Notes: generated by a model not told the origin, from the sequence alone. Counted from the first letter of the stretch, positions 7,901 to 18,336 are shown. The stretch is 34,800 nt of DNA from Chrysochromulina tobinii (GCA_001275005.1 JWZX01002447.1:1-34800); one strand, 5' to 3'. Translations and numbers: made by a program.

Positions 7901-10900
7901 GCACCTGGGCGCGAGCTCAAGCTTCTAAAGACGATGCCATTCGACCTCGGCAAGGGCATGGTGCTCGTGCGTGGGCAGGTGGCTATCACTGACGAAGAGC
8001 GCAGCACCGACTTTCGTGCGCGGCGCCCTCGGAGCCCACAGGAGCGCAAGTACCCAGCAGGCTTTGGGTATGGCATGCCCCTCGTCGTGCCCACACCTGC
8101 TACACCGAGCCGCGCCAAGGGTGATGGCACCGCTCGCAGCTCCTCGACCGTCAGCTACGCCTCCACGTACACCACCACCACTACCACCACGAGCATGCGC
8201 CCATCGTCCTCGCCGCCTCCCGCCTCCTCGCATGCCACACCCTCGCGTCGCTCGGCCAGTCCACCGAAACGCCATCCAGCTCCCCCGCCCCCCAGCCCCC
8301 CCCTCTCGATCCCGAGCACGTACCGCTTCAGCTGCGCCAGCCCAGAAGGCTCGCCGCTGCCAAGTTCCATGTCGAGCGCCATGTCGAGCGCACAGACGAC
8401 CGACCGGAGCGGCCGCAACGACGCGGCGTGCCAGTTCAGCGTTCGGAGCCTCGCACTGCGATACGAGCAGTCGCCTCACCGTGCCAGCCCTAGCGCGTTC
8501 TCGTACCGGAGCCAAGGGTCATACCCAGCGTCGAGCCCCCGCAGCCAAGGGTCGCAGACGCCATCGTACCGTCGCGCTGAGCGTGCGAAGCTCGCGCCAA
8601 CCGTTGAGGAGGCACTCGAGGAGCTGCTTGAGTTACCTTCCCAGCCACCGTCTGCGGCCGTAGCAGGCGGCGGCGAAGGGCGAGGGCGCGAGGACAGCTC
8701 CAAGCGCCGTGAGAGTCGTGACAGTCGCGAGAGCGGGCGCCTCTCAAGACCTCCCTCGCGAGCCTCACGAGCCTCACGAGCCTCAAATGACTCACACGCT
8801 TTCGCCAGGCCACCACCCTCCGCTTCAGCCGCCCCAACCGCTGCCCCAGCCGCCGCCTTACCTCCCGCGGCCGCCAGGCCCCGACTTCAGATGGGCAGCC
8901 GAGAGACTAGCCGAGAGTTGAAGGTGGTGCTACTCGACGTGTCGTCCGCCGCAGCGCCCACAGGCGTTGTCGTGGGGACTGACGCAGACAAGGCGACACG
9001 CTCGCCTCAGAAGAAGTCCGCCACGCGCCCAACGAGCCGCGCGCTGGGATGGGCACCCGAGGGCGGCGCCGAGTCGAGCGCCGAGCCCGCAAAGGGAACA
9101 AGTGGCTCCAAGGACGGCGCGTCAAGCGATCGGAAGGGCGCGTCCGGCGGCGTCGAGCGCGGGCCATCCAAGGGATCCAATGGAGAGGTCTCGAAGAAAG
9201 AGACATCAACGGGTGCGGGGCGTGCGAAGGGCGAAGGAAGCGTGGCTGCAGCCGACGGCAAGTTGGTAGGCAAGGGCGCCAAACGGAGCGATGACGACAA
9301 GGATGGTGGCCGTGATGGCGGCAGCAAGGAGAGTGGCAAGGAGGGCTTCGAGGAGGAAGGAGGGGGTAAGGAGGGGGGCAAGGAGGGCGGCAAGGAGGGT
9401 GGCAAGGAGGGCGGCAAGGAGGGCGAGGGAAAATCAAGGAGAGAGTCGAGGGCGTCCGAGGAGAAGCGCGAGGCGCGTGAAGTGGAAAAGAAGTTCAAGT
9501 CGATGAGGGCGAGGCAAATGGAGGCGGCGATCAAGGAGCAATACGAGAAATCCGTGCGCCTGAAGGAGGAGGCAGAGGCCGAGGCACGCGCTAAGGAGCG
9601 TGCGGCTAGAGAGGCCGCCGAGCGCGCGGAACGCGAGGCGCGCGAGGCGGCGCGACTCAAGGAAGAGCATGAGCGTGCGGAGAAGGCGGTGTACGAGGCA
9701 AAGGCAGCGGAGGCGGTGCGGCTGATCATCTCGCCGCGCTCGTATCGACGCTGGAAGGCCAACGTGGAGAGCGAACAGAAGCGGCGATCATCGGCGAGCT
9801 ACATGCAGATGCAGATGGAGATGATGGAGATGATCTCACCGATCTCAACGCACCGCTCGCTCGGAACTCATCGAACGGCGGCCTCGCTCTCGCCTCAGCG
9901 CACTCCCGCCTCGCCGTCGATTGAGCCCCGTTTAGCTACACGCGGAGACCGCGGCGGCAGCCAGAAAAGCCAGGCGGTGGAGCGCGGCCAAACAAGCCCT
10001 CCGGCCGGTCACCCGCGCTTCTCAGTGGCCGATACGCCCGCCTCACGCGACACGCAGCTCCCCTCGAAGGACGTCACCGGTGCCGCCGCCGCGCCGGCTC
10101 GCGCGCTGAAGCAGAGTGCCGCAGGAGGCACCGCGGAGGAGCACAGCGCAAGCCGCGAGGCGCTCGCAGCGACGCGCGTGCAGGCGGTGCAGCGCGGGCG
10201 TAGCACACGGCTGCGGCTGCAGATGGGGCCGTTGGAAGGCGCCACCACCAGCCCGGCGTCTCAGCGCTCGTGCCGCATGCGCGCGAGCTCCGCTGGACGC
10301 ACTTCGAGTGTCCTCACCGCCCGCTCTGCTCGCACAGTTCACTCGGGGAGCGCCGACACGGCGCGGAGTGGGGCCGTATCGGCGCGGGCTGTGCCGGCTC
10401 TGCCCGCGTTCGGCTGGGTGACGTTGGCGATGGGCGATGTGCAGTACGTACACCGGCGAGTCGCGCGGCTGCCCGCGGCCATCAAGCAGCAGCACATGGA
10501 CCACTGGGCACGCCGGGGCGCGCTCGACTCGGCACGCGAACGGCAGCGCGCCCGCTCGCGCGAGGAAGATCTTGAGGCCGAGCGCTGGCGCCAGACGCCC
10601 CACTTTGGGGGCGACGCGGCCCGTGCAAGTCGAGCCAAGCCGACGCGTCCCGTCTACCTTCACGAGCTTGATGCCGACCCGCGCGGCGTTGGCTTCGCGT
10701 ACGGCGGCCTCACGCCCGGTCGGTTGCATTCCCACGGGCGTCTGGTGGACGTGCATCAGGCCGCCTTCTCAGTTGGGGTCGCGGGCCGGTACGAGCTCCA
10801 TGTGGCTCTGCGCCATGACCGCGAGTCCCTCCTGCTCTCAACCCCTCTGCCCGGCTCGCCTTTCCAACTGACGGTGCTCCCTGGGATGCCGCACCCTCTG

Positions 10901-11809
10901 TCGACGGAGCTGCCGCCCACCCACCTGCCGTTGCTCGGGGTGGCGGAGGCTTGGGAGGACGTGGCGCTCGCGGTGAGCCTCAAAGTGACTCCGCAAAGGT
11001 ACGAACCTCTCAAGGGGTGCACTCTTGTGCTGCCTTCCCGCGACAAGATGGGCAATCTATGCGTGCGAGGCGGTGCAAATGTCACATGTGGCGTCGTCGA
11101 GGGCACCACCAAGCGACTCCCCGACGCCGACGAGGGCGACGGCACTATACGCTTCGCGCCGAGCGTGCAGGGCCGATGCATCGACCTTGGTGATGGCTCA
11201 TACTCGCTGCGCTGGTCGGCGTTCGCTCCGTGCACATGCGAAGTTTGGGTCAAGATGGATGGGCTCCATGTGCTTGGCTCCCCTGCACCGCTGTGCCTCG
11301 TCCCCTACGTGCAGCTCGGCGCGATTCGGGCCGGTCACGCAGCCCTCTCTGGGCGCTTCGCCTCGCTGCCCCTCTCGGACTTTATCTTGGGAAAGCCCAC
11401 CGACCGGCCGCTCTCGCTCTCGCCGCGCCTCGGCAGCGCCGGCCGGCACCGGCGAATGTCGTCCGACTCGATGGGCAGCGGCAAGGAGGGGCGGGAGACG
11501 GGCCGGGAGGCGGTGTGCACGGCCGCCGCCATCAAGCTTCAGGCCATTCAGCGCGGGCGCTCCACGCGGCGTCGTCTCCTACGTGTTCCGATCCCTCCCC
11601 GGGCAGACAGAGGCCCCGGGGCGGCGCATGTAGAGACGCCACCTGCTCAGTCCCCGGCCAGTGCTCGGGCCAGTGCTGCGAGCGATGGTTCGCCCGGCCC
11701 GGATGCGACGAGGAAGCCGACGGGCACGAAGAAGGAGCCCAGCACCAGCGCAACGAGCAAAAGGACGACGACGTCCGGAAAGGCAGCGCAGCGTCAACAA
11801 GGCAGGTAG
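4956..11809 (+). CDS. Giant coiled-coil protein with filamin-type Ig repeats and IQ motifs
   Basis: Proposed join(4956..5922,6053..6747,6806..11809), 2,221 residues. Residues ~80-640 are an Ala/Glu-rich coiled coil. A filamin/ABP280-type repeat follows at ~650-747 (GDGLLFAAMGQ, VIDHGDGSYTVRF, LPGSPY). Two more filamin-like repeats lie near ~1840-1915 (GVAGRYELHVAL, LPGSPFQLTV) and ~1929-2055 (IDLGDGSYSLRW, LGSPAPLCLV). Single IQ motifs (ATRVQAVQRGRSTRLRL near 1675; AAIKLQAIQRGRSTRRRLL near 2130) suggest calmodulin or light-chain binding. Between them are Ser/Pro-rich low complexity (~990-1250), a GGKE tandem (~1405-1430) and a highly charged single helix (~1446-1540). No actin-binding CH domain is visible. 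A cytoskeletal or flagellar scaffold role is inferred. The first real ATG is 4956; the frame itself opens at a GTG, 4932. The exon phases agree, but transcript proof is lacking. Confidence 0.72.
5923..6052 (+). other. Proposed GC-AG intron (130 nt) filled by a decamer array
   Basis: A 34-nt segment (5912-5945) recurs exactly at 6042-6075. Between the copies lies a tandem array of the decamer CTCTGATGAC (variant CGCTGATGAC), eight full units plus decayed ones from 5951 to 6050. The added 130 nt would shift the frame and the first copy runs into TGA. Splicing ATGGCAG|GCGAGC to ATGGCAG|GCGAGC removes exactly 130 nt and restores one open frame. No GT exists inside the array, so a GC donor is needed. 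Each decamer holds CTGAT or CTGAC-like strings that resemble branch points. Confidence 0.6.
5951..6050 (+). repeat. Decamer minisatellite (CTCTGATGAC)n
   Basis: Eight intact ten-base units (two carry CG for CT at the start) and two degenerate ones run head to tail, ending at the repeated exon segment. The array lies wholly within the proposed intron of the giant coiled-coil gene. Confidence 0.9.
6748..6805 (+). other. Proposed short GC-AG intron (58 nt)
   Basis: The coiled-coil frame has to shift by one between about 6740 and 6800. Splicing GGGGAG|GCGAGTGG to AAGGAG|GCGATCGA gives continuous coiled coil (EMLDGE|AIEAKAHAAEEAA) in phase 0. The 8-mer GGAGGCGA spans both junctions (6744-6751 and 6802-6809), and CCAAC at 6779-6783 could serve as a branch point. 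A one-base assembly error is the alternative explanation. Confidence 0.45.
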
Positions 11810-12131
11810 AAGAGCGCGAGTGAAACTGGGGGTACTCTGTAACTGAGTTTGAAACTCAGTGAGTTCTGTACCTGCTGCTGGTTAGGATTACGCAAATGTG
11901 CTCCGCCGTCCGCCACACTGTGAAACGGGGCGTGGTTGATGGCCACCCCCTGCTCCCCACTTTGGGGTGTCGAACGCGGGGGGTGGTGACGAAACTGACG
12001 ACTTTCCTATTTCCGCTCGCGTTCATGCCCAAAACCGTGGAACTTATGTGCGTCCATCTTTCTGGGGAGGCAAGGTGGAGCAGTTTGCAAGCGCGGTGAG
12101 TCGCTTCTTCTCCGATGGGAGCCCCGCCACG
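11810..12131. other. Intergenic region with a strong inverted repeat after the stop codon
   Basis: 322 bp between the giant gene and the channel gene. An inverted repeat (11831-11872) starts 21 nt past the stop. The downstream half is in frame with the channel gene from a GTG at 11967, but no ATG occurs before 12132. No other gene is seen. Confidence 0.5.
11831..11872 (+). terminator. 3'-end inverted repeat of the giant gene
   Basis: ACTGAGTTT (11842-11850) and AAACTCAGT (11852-11860) are perfect complements around one base. GGTAC (11831-11835) and GTACC (11868-11872) extend the pairing outside an internal loop. Folding as an RNA hairpin or acting as a palindromic protein site are both possible; the role is inferred from position. 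Confidence 0.45.
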
Positions 12132-15100
12132 ATGGGGGGCCTTCCCAGCGCGCACCTAGTGAGCAGCGCCGAAGTCCAGAACCTCAACGTGGCTGTGCCA
12201 CACACTGCTTTGACCGAGGCTACTGCCCCCGCCACCGCCGCTCCCACAGCCAACGCGCCCGCACCCGACGTGCCCTATGACTCCTCCTCCTCCACCGCTG
12301 CCGCCACGGCGGCCGCTGCTGTTGCCTCTGCTGCCTCCGCCGTCGCCTCCGCCGCTGCCTCCGCTCTCGCCGACGCGTATGAGGCAGCACTCGATAGGCG
12401 CAAGCGCGAACGGTTAGCGGCCGAGTCGGCGCTCCTCGACTCGTGCGTATGGAAGATCATCGACGACGAGGGCCACCTCGAGGACGTGCGCCGATTCCCG
12501 TTCCTGAGCTGGTCGATGCATCGCGATCTTGGCAAGTATGGCTGCTCGGTAGCCGTGCGGCTGCTGCTCGTCGTGAAGCATGAGGGCATCGTCGCGCTCA
12601 CGCTGTGTTTCCTGCTCACTTTGCCGAACTTGATCGACAACCTGCGGCGCACCAAGTATCGCCACGACTGCCGCTTTACAGCAGTTGGATCAGGAAGTCT
12701 GATGTGCGGCGTCGCAGACGTGGCCCTGCGCACGAGTGCTACGATGCCCGAGCAGCCCTTCTACCTTTGGACGGCGATGGGCGCGTGCGAGGAGTATGCC
12801 AACACGTCAATCGTGCTGCAGCCCACCTTCACTTACGACAACCCGTTCGTCCACCTGCGCTCCGCCGCCGAGTACTGCATTCGTCCTTATTTGAAGCAGT
12901 CATATGAGCTCTGGTCGGGCGTGCTAGTGATGGTCGTCCTGACGCTCTACCTACTGCGGCTGCGCCGGCTGCAGGTGCGAATCGTACGCGATCACAACCG
13001 ACACACGTGGACCCCAGGCGACTACGCGGTGCTCATCGAGGGGCTCATGCGCGGGCAGGTGCCCGCCGATCAAGAGGGATCGCTCCGATCTGACATGCGC
13101 AAGATTGGCATCGGCGACGTTGCGATCTCGCACATCGAGATCGGATGCGGTTGCAAGAGCGAGTTCGAGCTGCTTCAGTCCATTGCGGAGCTGCGTGTCA
13201 GATGCCAGGAGCTGGGAGCACGCCGCGGACGGACGGCCGAGCAGGAGCAGCGGGATCAAATGAAGCTCGAGGCGACACGTGAGAAGCTCGCGGCCGCGCG
13301 CCTGCAGCTCGGCAAGGGGCGCGAGGACGAGCACAAGACGACCGGCCAAGCATTCATAGTCTTCCAGTCGGAAGACGATCGCAACAAGCTCATCAGCCGC
13401 TTCGATCCTGACTATGCTCTGGTGCGACCTGGGCCGGCAGCGCGCCTCGCCGCACGCCTCGAAGCGCGTCTAGCAGAGAGCGGCCTCATCCAGAAGAAGG
13501 AGGAGGCGGAGGACGACGACGATGGGCCCATCAAGCGCGCAAAGACGCGCGCGCGCCCACGCCGGCTGCTGGGGGCAAAGCACGTGCGGGTCTCAAATAC
13601 CTTTCGAGATTTGTTCCAGCACCTCAACAACCTGTTTCGCGAGAGCGAGTTTGCTGATCTCGAGGCGTCAGATCCAGATCGAGCTCTCCTTGTTGAGCCG
13701 GCGCCGGAGCCGACAGACGTGCTCTGGCAGAACCTCGAGATCGACGACGATGAGCGCTTTCGGCGCACGTGTCTCACATACGTGGTCACGGGGATGATTG
13801 TCTTGATGAGCGCCGCATGCTGTGCCGTTCTGACCACTCTGAAGCACAACGGTCCGGAATGGATCGGCTACGGACGCGATGATGACTCCTGGTGGGCCTG
13901 GGCCTTCTCGCTGGGCCTGTCGGCTGTCACAGCCATCGGCATCAACGTCGCCAACTTTGTCATCTATACCTACGTGTACGCGGCCACTGAGCACGAGCGC
14001 CATCTCTCGCGCACGCTGCACGAGCGATCGCTCTTCACCAAGCTGAGCCTCGCGTACCTCGCGAACACGGTGGCGCTGCCCCTGATCGTGGGCTGCGTCC
14101 CGTTTGGGCCGACGCAGGGCTGGTACGAGGAAGGGAGAGGAGGCGTGCACGCGGCGACCCTGCATGCAAGCGCTCACCACGGCGCCCTCACTTCCCCACA
14201 GGTACGAGGTGGGTGGCCCCGTCGACACAGCTCAGGTCATCTTGCTCTCGGGCGCTCTCATCCACGAGCTCCTCAAGGTGACGCAGCCGTACACGTGGTA
14301 CATTCGATACGTGCGCGGACGCTTCGCACACTCGCAGCTGCGCCTGAATGCGCTCTGGGCGCCGCCCGACATGTTTATCGGCGACCTCTTTGCCGATCTC
14401 GTCAAGCTCTTTGCTCTGTGCCTCCTGTACGCGCCACTGCAACCCATGATGTACGTGTACACCGTGCTAGCGCTCGTGCTCAGCCTAGCGTGCGATAAGT
14501 ACGCGATCTCTTATTGGTGGCGTGCCCCGCCCGCCCTGAGGCACGACCTCATGGAAAGACTGCGCTTTACACTGTGGCTTCTGCTGCCGCTTCATTTTGG
14601 GGCGAGCGCCTTCGCCCTCGTGTACGCGCAGCCGCGCGAGGGCACGGCCGACGCCATGGGCGGCCCGCTGGCGCTCTCCATCATCGTGTGGCTGTGCTAT
14701 CCGCTGGCACTTCTCTTGAGCGGCGTGCTCGGCATCGAGGTACTCCAGATGGCGAACTCGCTCGAGCCCACGACGACGCTCTATGGCGCCACGTGGCGGC
14801 GAATGGGAGACGACGAAGCGGGCCACGCGCCGACCGAGATCGCCAACGACGCGCTCGCGGCGGCGCTCGCGGCGAATAAGCTCGAGTTCACCCAGCCCGA
14901 GCTGGTCGCGTTCGGTCTGCGCTCTCTGCCGGCCGGATGCTGCATCCGCGTGGGCGGCGCGCGCTATCTCGAAGTGGCCAGGGGCGTGCGGTACGATGAC
15001 GTGCCACGGGTGCTGGGGTACGCTATCGATCGCTACCGCGGCCTTGCTGCCACGAGACAAGAGGAGACGGCCGTTGCCATTGAGGAGCGTGCCTTCCGCT

Positions 15101-15366
15101 CCGGGCTAGCCGGGCTGAACGCCAAGTACACCGCGGTGCGACGCCTCACAGCTGGAGCCGGCGCCGGCGCCGACGCTCCCGTCGAGTCCTCTGCCTTCGC
15201 GAGGGCCCTCAACGGTACCGCGGAGGAAGGGTTCCGACGCTTTGAGGTTGGGGTGCAGGACTGGTTCAGGAGGCTGGTCCATCAGGAGCCGCCCGTTGCG
15301 CCTACGGTGGAAGCTCCGGAGCCGTCAGCACAAGAGAGCTCTGCGGCACCCGAACTGCAGGCATGA
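12132..15366 (+). CDS. OSCA/TMEM63 (CSC1)-like mechanosensitive cation channel
   Basis: Spliced as join(12132..14122,14202..15366), 1,051 residues. An Ala-rich N-terminus precedes the first membrane helix (~140-170, IVALTLCFLLTLPNLI). A Cys-containing loop and a second helix (LWSGVLVMVVLTLYLL) come next. The cytosolic RRM-like domain follows, with GDYAVLIEGL, a coiled insert, and AFIVFQSEDDRNKLI. PTDVLWQNLEIDDDERFRR leads into the transmembrane core, as in OSCA/TMEM63 proteins. Several further hydrophobic helices end near 14740, followed by a soluble tail of about 210 residues with a Pro/Ala end. Family members form stretch-gated Ca2+-permeable channels. The E-x-H/KLSLAYLANT segment also recalls the related anoctamin fold, so the exact branch is uncertain. 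The first ATG is 12132; the frame upstream opens at GTG. Confidence 0.68.
14123..14201 (+). other. GT-AG intron (79 nt) in channel gene, bounded by 9-nt direct repeats
   Basis: GGCTG|GTACGAGG at the donor and CCCACAG|GTACGAGG at the acceptor rejoin TQGW and YEVGGPVD. GGTACGAGG is present at 14122-14130 and 14201-14209. The change of reading frame on either side and membrane-helix continuity require removal of 79 nt. Confidence 0.85.
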
Positions 15367-15606
15367 GCGGCGCCCGTCGCGCGGGGCCCGGCGGGGGGCA
15401 TGTGGCGGGGGGATACTTCTACTCTCTACCAGATTACGAGCGACCTTGTGTGTAATGAGCTGATTTACAAACTAATTAGAGGAGGCTCCAACATTGTAAT
15501 AAAGGCTTACACATCGCATTGATCATACTTCGAATCTTGTGTGGCAATGGTTGCGCACGCCGCGGCAGACGATCGGCGACTAGTGCGCTCGCGACGTGTG
15601 TGTCTC
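15367..15606. other. Convergent 3' spacer with AATAAA
   Basis: 240 bp between the stops of the channel gene (+) and the AP2 gene (-). AATAAA at 15498-15503 is 132 nt past the channel stop and could serve as a poly(A) signal. On the minus strand, 18 nt after the AP2 stop, GCGCAC and GTGCGC (15583-15588 and 15553-15558) can pair around a GC-rich loop. Confidence 0.4.
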
Positions 15607-16671
15607 TCACTCGTCAGCGTCGTGCGAGGACTGTGGGCCCATGAACAGCTGGCCGAGGCCCACGATCGCGGCAGGCTCGAGCGCCTCCGCCGCGGCTGCC
15701 ACAGTGGCGCGCGCATGCCGTGCTGCCTTGACCGCGGCTCCACCACGTAAGGTTGCGCTGACAGTCCCCTGGCTGGCCATGTGCCGTGCGTAGACCAGCG
15801 CGGCCTCCTGCGCGGTGTCGAAGCGGCCAAGGTGGATCCACACGCCCCTCTCCTTGGGCTTCGCCGTGAAGCGCCCCTCAGCCGTCGCGAACACATTCCG
15901 GTAGCCTGTCACGCTTTGGGCGACGATCAGGCTGAGCCCTTCGGTCGCCGCCTGCGCAAGCGCCTCGTCCGACGTCATACCCCGCCGAGGCGGGGCCGCA
16001 GCGGCCCGGGCGGCCGTGTTGCCGATGTATCGCGCGTACACGAGCGCTGCTTCCTCGGGCGTGTCCGTCAGCTTTAGAAACTTGGACCGCCCATGCTCAT
16101 GCGCGTGCGCCACGAACCGCCTCTTGCCGTTTGCCGTGTCCCGGTCAAAGCACACCCCCTTGTAGCCCGTCTTAGAGCTGCCCAGCACGAGCGTCAGGCC
16201 CTCCGCGGCCGCCTGCGCGATCGCCTCTTCTGCCGTTAGGCTCCGTTGCGCCATCATCTGCGCCATCGACGCATCCTTGCCTATCCTTCGAGCGTAGACG
16301 AGCGCAGCCTCCTCGGCAGTGTCGAATGCGCCCAGGTCCTCCGCTCTGCTGCCCCCGGCGGTGAACCGCGCACGGAAGCGGCTTCCGGCTGCCCCGCGCC
16401 GCTTGGAACTCCCAGGGCGATTGGTTGCAATCCAATCGCGCCGCACGCCCTTGAAGCCCGTCTCGTTTTCGGCGGGTACCAGCGTGAGGCCCTCCGCCAC
16501 AGCCTGTGCGCATGCCTCGTCCGCCGTCAGGCCCGACCCGCCCGCTGCCGCGGGCTCCGCGGCTTCGGCCTCAGGGTCGGCCAATGGGTCCACGGGATCG
16601 GCCGCGGGCGCGGGCTCGGCCTCAGGCACGGGAAGACGGTCCGAGACGCCCTTGCCGTTGGGTGCTTCCAT
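15607..16671 (-). CDS. Triple AP2/ERF-domain protein
   Basis: 354 residues from the ATG at 16671. An acidic Pro/Ala N-terminus is followed by three AP2-like modules at about 47-133, 143-222 and 230-305. Each is headed by a shared lead-in (T-A/S-D/E-EA-x-AQA, then AEGLTLV). Each has the YRG-like strand (TGFKGVRRD, TGYKGVCFD, TGYRNVFAT) and ends in the AP2 helix (FDTAEEAALVYAR, TPEEAALVYARYIG, FDTAQEAALVYAR). AP2 domains bind GC-rich DNA elements in plants and occur in expanded families in algae. A transcription regulator is inferred. The near-identical lead-ins show the modules arose by internal duplication. The third module is short in its strand region. Confidence 0.8.
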   Translation of the reverse strand: MEAPNGKGVSDRLPVPEAEPAPAADPVDPLADPEAEAAEPAAAGGSGLTADEACAQAVAEGLTLVPAENETGFKGVRRDWIATNRPGSSKRRGAAGSRFRARFTAGGSRAEDLGAFDTAEEAALVYARRIGKDASMAQMMAQRSLTAEEAIAQAAAEGLTLVLGSSKTGYKGVCFDRDTANGKRRFVAHAHEHGRSKFLKLTDTPEEAALVYARYIGNTAARAAAAPPRRGMTSDEALAQAATEGLSLIVAQSVTGYRNVFATAEGRFTAKPKERGVWIHLGRFDTAQEAALVYARHMASQGTVSATLRGGAAVKAARHARATVAAAAEALEPAAIVGLGQLFMGPQSSHDADE

Positions 16672-17539
16672 TCGACTCCGACACGATTCTTCCAGACGGC
16701 CATTTTAATTATGTTTCGCCGCCAAAAAGGCCTCATAATATCCCAGCACTTTATTAGGGACATTCGACGATCGTACATGGAATTCCGAACAAGTTCGAGG
16801 GCGATCTGCCGGGGAAGAAGCCGCGGGCGTGACGCCGCCTGCGAACCTGCCGAAGGCGTAGCAGGGGCGAGGGGGGTTCGGAGCGTTGGAGGGGGTCTGG
16901 GCGGGGGTTCGGATCCTCCCCCGCTGGTTATCATGTCCAGCGCCTCCGCGCGCGCGCGACCGCTGCGTGGCAGTGCTTCGTGTGTTACATTTATTGGCCG
17001 ACGAGGCGATAACACGTGCGTGTGTCGTTCTGAGCTGACCTTTTCGCAATATGTGGTTTTGAGTGGGCGGGCAGATGACGGAGCTCGGAAGCATGCTCGG
17101 AAGCTGTATGTTCTTCATCGGTTGACTTGATTCAGACTTGACTAACCCAGCAGCAGCACGCTACACGCGTTTTTGCATGCCGATTGCCGTCTCGGCTCCG
17201 TCGCGCGTTCGAGGTCTCGAGGTGGACTCCCGGGCCAACCCGCGGGCGCCGCGCCGTTCTCATGGCCGTCATGCTGGGTCATGCATCTTGCATGGCCCGG
17301 CCGGCCCCCGTGTTCTCTTCTCGGTATCCGACCCAATCATTTTTCTCCGTGCGCGTCTGGGGGACCCACTGTCAGAAGCCGAATTTTCTACACGTTGCAT
17401 CGTTTCACGGAGTCTTTTCTCCAGCTCGCTCTCCATCCAGAGGAGGTCACCGCGGGCTGAGTCGCGCGCCACCGCTGCACCGAGCGTGCCAGCGATGACG
17501 ACGACGTACACGTAGTATCGCGTGACCTCGCGCGCTCTC
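16672..17539. other. Intergenic region upstream of AP2 gene, no supported gene
   Basis: 868 bp between the AP2 start and the GOS1 stop (both minus). A minus-strand frame right after the GOS1 stop reads a hydrophobic stretch and a short helix (YYVYVVVIAGTLGAAVA, MESELEKRLRETMQ), but it lacks an ATG and follows an in-frame stop. The region otherwise shows no domain, and AP2 promoter elements cannot be pinned down. Confidence 0.4.
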
Positions 17540-18196
17540 TCAGCCAAAGGCGCTCACGAAGAGCAGGCCGGAGCACAGGCCGACGACGACGGCGAGGATC
17601 ATTTTATCGCGCTTCTTCCGCAGGCCGATTCGGCCGAGCAGCGCGTCCACCTGCGGCGCGATCGCCGAGAGCTGGGTCAGCTTCGAGCTCATGCCGCCAA
17701 ACGTACTGCGCTGCGCTGCGAGCGCCTCGCGCGTCGCGTGCGCCACACTGAGCACGTCTTCGGCGCCTCGATCCGCACCCTGGATGGCGTTGCGCTCGCG
17801 CAGCTGGGTCTCTGAGTTCGTCGCCTCCTTGCAGCGGTGCTCGCGGATGTCCTGCCTCACCGACGAGAGCAGTTGGTCGCGCTCGGTCGAGGCCTTGACC
17901 GAGGCCTTGCACTTGTTGAACTCCTGCTGGAAGTCGTGCAAGATCTCGCGGTGCCGCTGCAGCATGTGCATCGCCGTGGCTGTACCGCCCGTTGCGCCCC
18001 CGCCCGACGCCTCCCTGCTCATCATGTCGTTCACCTCGCCGAGCTGCTGGATGAGCGCCGCCGTCTCGCGCTGCAGTTGTGGGAAGCTGGCACTGCCTGC
18101 CGCGCTCCCATCAAAGCGGCTGAGCTGCACGAGCTTCGAGTCGATCTCGTTCTCGAGTTTGCGCGCCTGGGTCCGTACGGACGCGAGAGCCGCCAT
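17540..18196 (-). CDS. GOS1: Golgi Qb-SNARE, GOS1/GOSR1 (GOS28) homologue
   Basis: 218 residues. The start at 18196 gives MAALASVRTQARKLENEIDSK, which matches the conserved GOSR1 N-terminus (R-K/Q-QAR-x-LENE-x-D-x-K); the longer frame begins only at TTG. A helical N-terminal domain precedes the SNARE motif, whose zero-layer glutamine is Q162 in EALAAQRSTF. The IGLRKKRDKMIL segment then leads into the C-terminal membrane anchor (~200-216), as in GOS28. The protein acts in ER-Golgi and intra-Golgi fusion with Sed5/Ykt6-type partners. It is divergent to the Ala-rich gene at 18337, with 140 bp between the starts. Confidence 0.9.
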   Translation of the reverse strand: MAALASVRTQARKLENEIDSKLVQLSRFDGSAAGSASFPQLQRETAALIQQLGEVNDMMSREASGGGATGGTATAMHMLQRHREILHDFQQEFNKCKASVKASTERDQLLSSVRQDIREHRCKEATNSETQLRERNAIQGADRGAEDVLSVAHATREALAAQRSTFGGMSSKLTQLSAIAPQVDALLGRIGLRKKRDKMILAVVVGLCSGLLFVSAFG

Positions 18197-18336
18197 GAAC
18201 ACGCACTTCTTTATCGGTGTGTAGACCCTTCTTTTCCAAAATCGAGCAGCTTTACATGTAGCCGGGTACCCAAAAACTGGAAGCCGCCCAAAGAAAGCCA
18301 AATTTGGCAACTAGAACTGTGTGGTCCAAGCCCCCA
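18197..18336. promoter_or_regulatory. Bidirectional promoter interval, GOS1 / Ala-rich protein
   Basis: This 140-bp spacer contains TCCAAAATCGAG (18235-18247 region) and TACATGTA (18253-18260). The first resembles a string upstream of the gene at 4956; the second recurs in the divergent spacer at 1007-1014. Promoter role is inferred from the head-to-head arrangement. Confidence 0.5.

Noticed and set aside
16246-17130. 294-codon plus-strand frame opposite the AP2 gene
   Set aside because: Arg/His/Gly-rich shadow of the AP2 coding strand with no domain; the minus frame explains the sequence.
17269-17547. Minus frame after GOS1 with a hydrophobic stretch (YYVYVVVIAGTLGAAVA)
   Set aside because: No ATG; it opens at TTG straight after an in-frame stop. 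A small membrane protein with a missing exon cannot be excluded, but the support is too thin.
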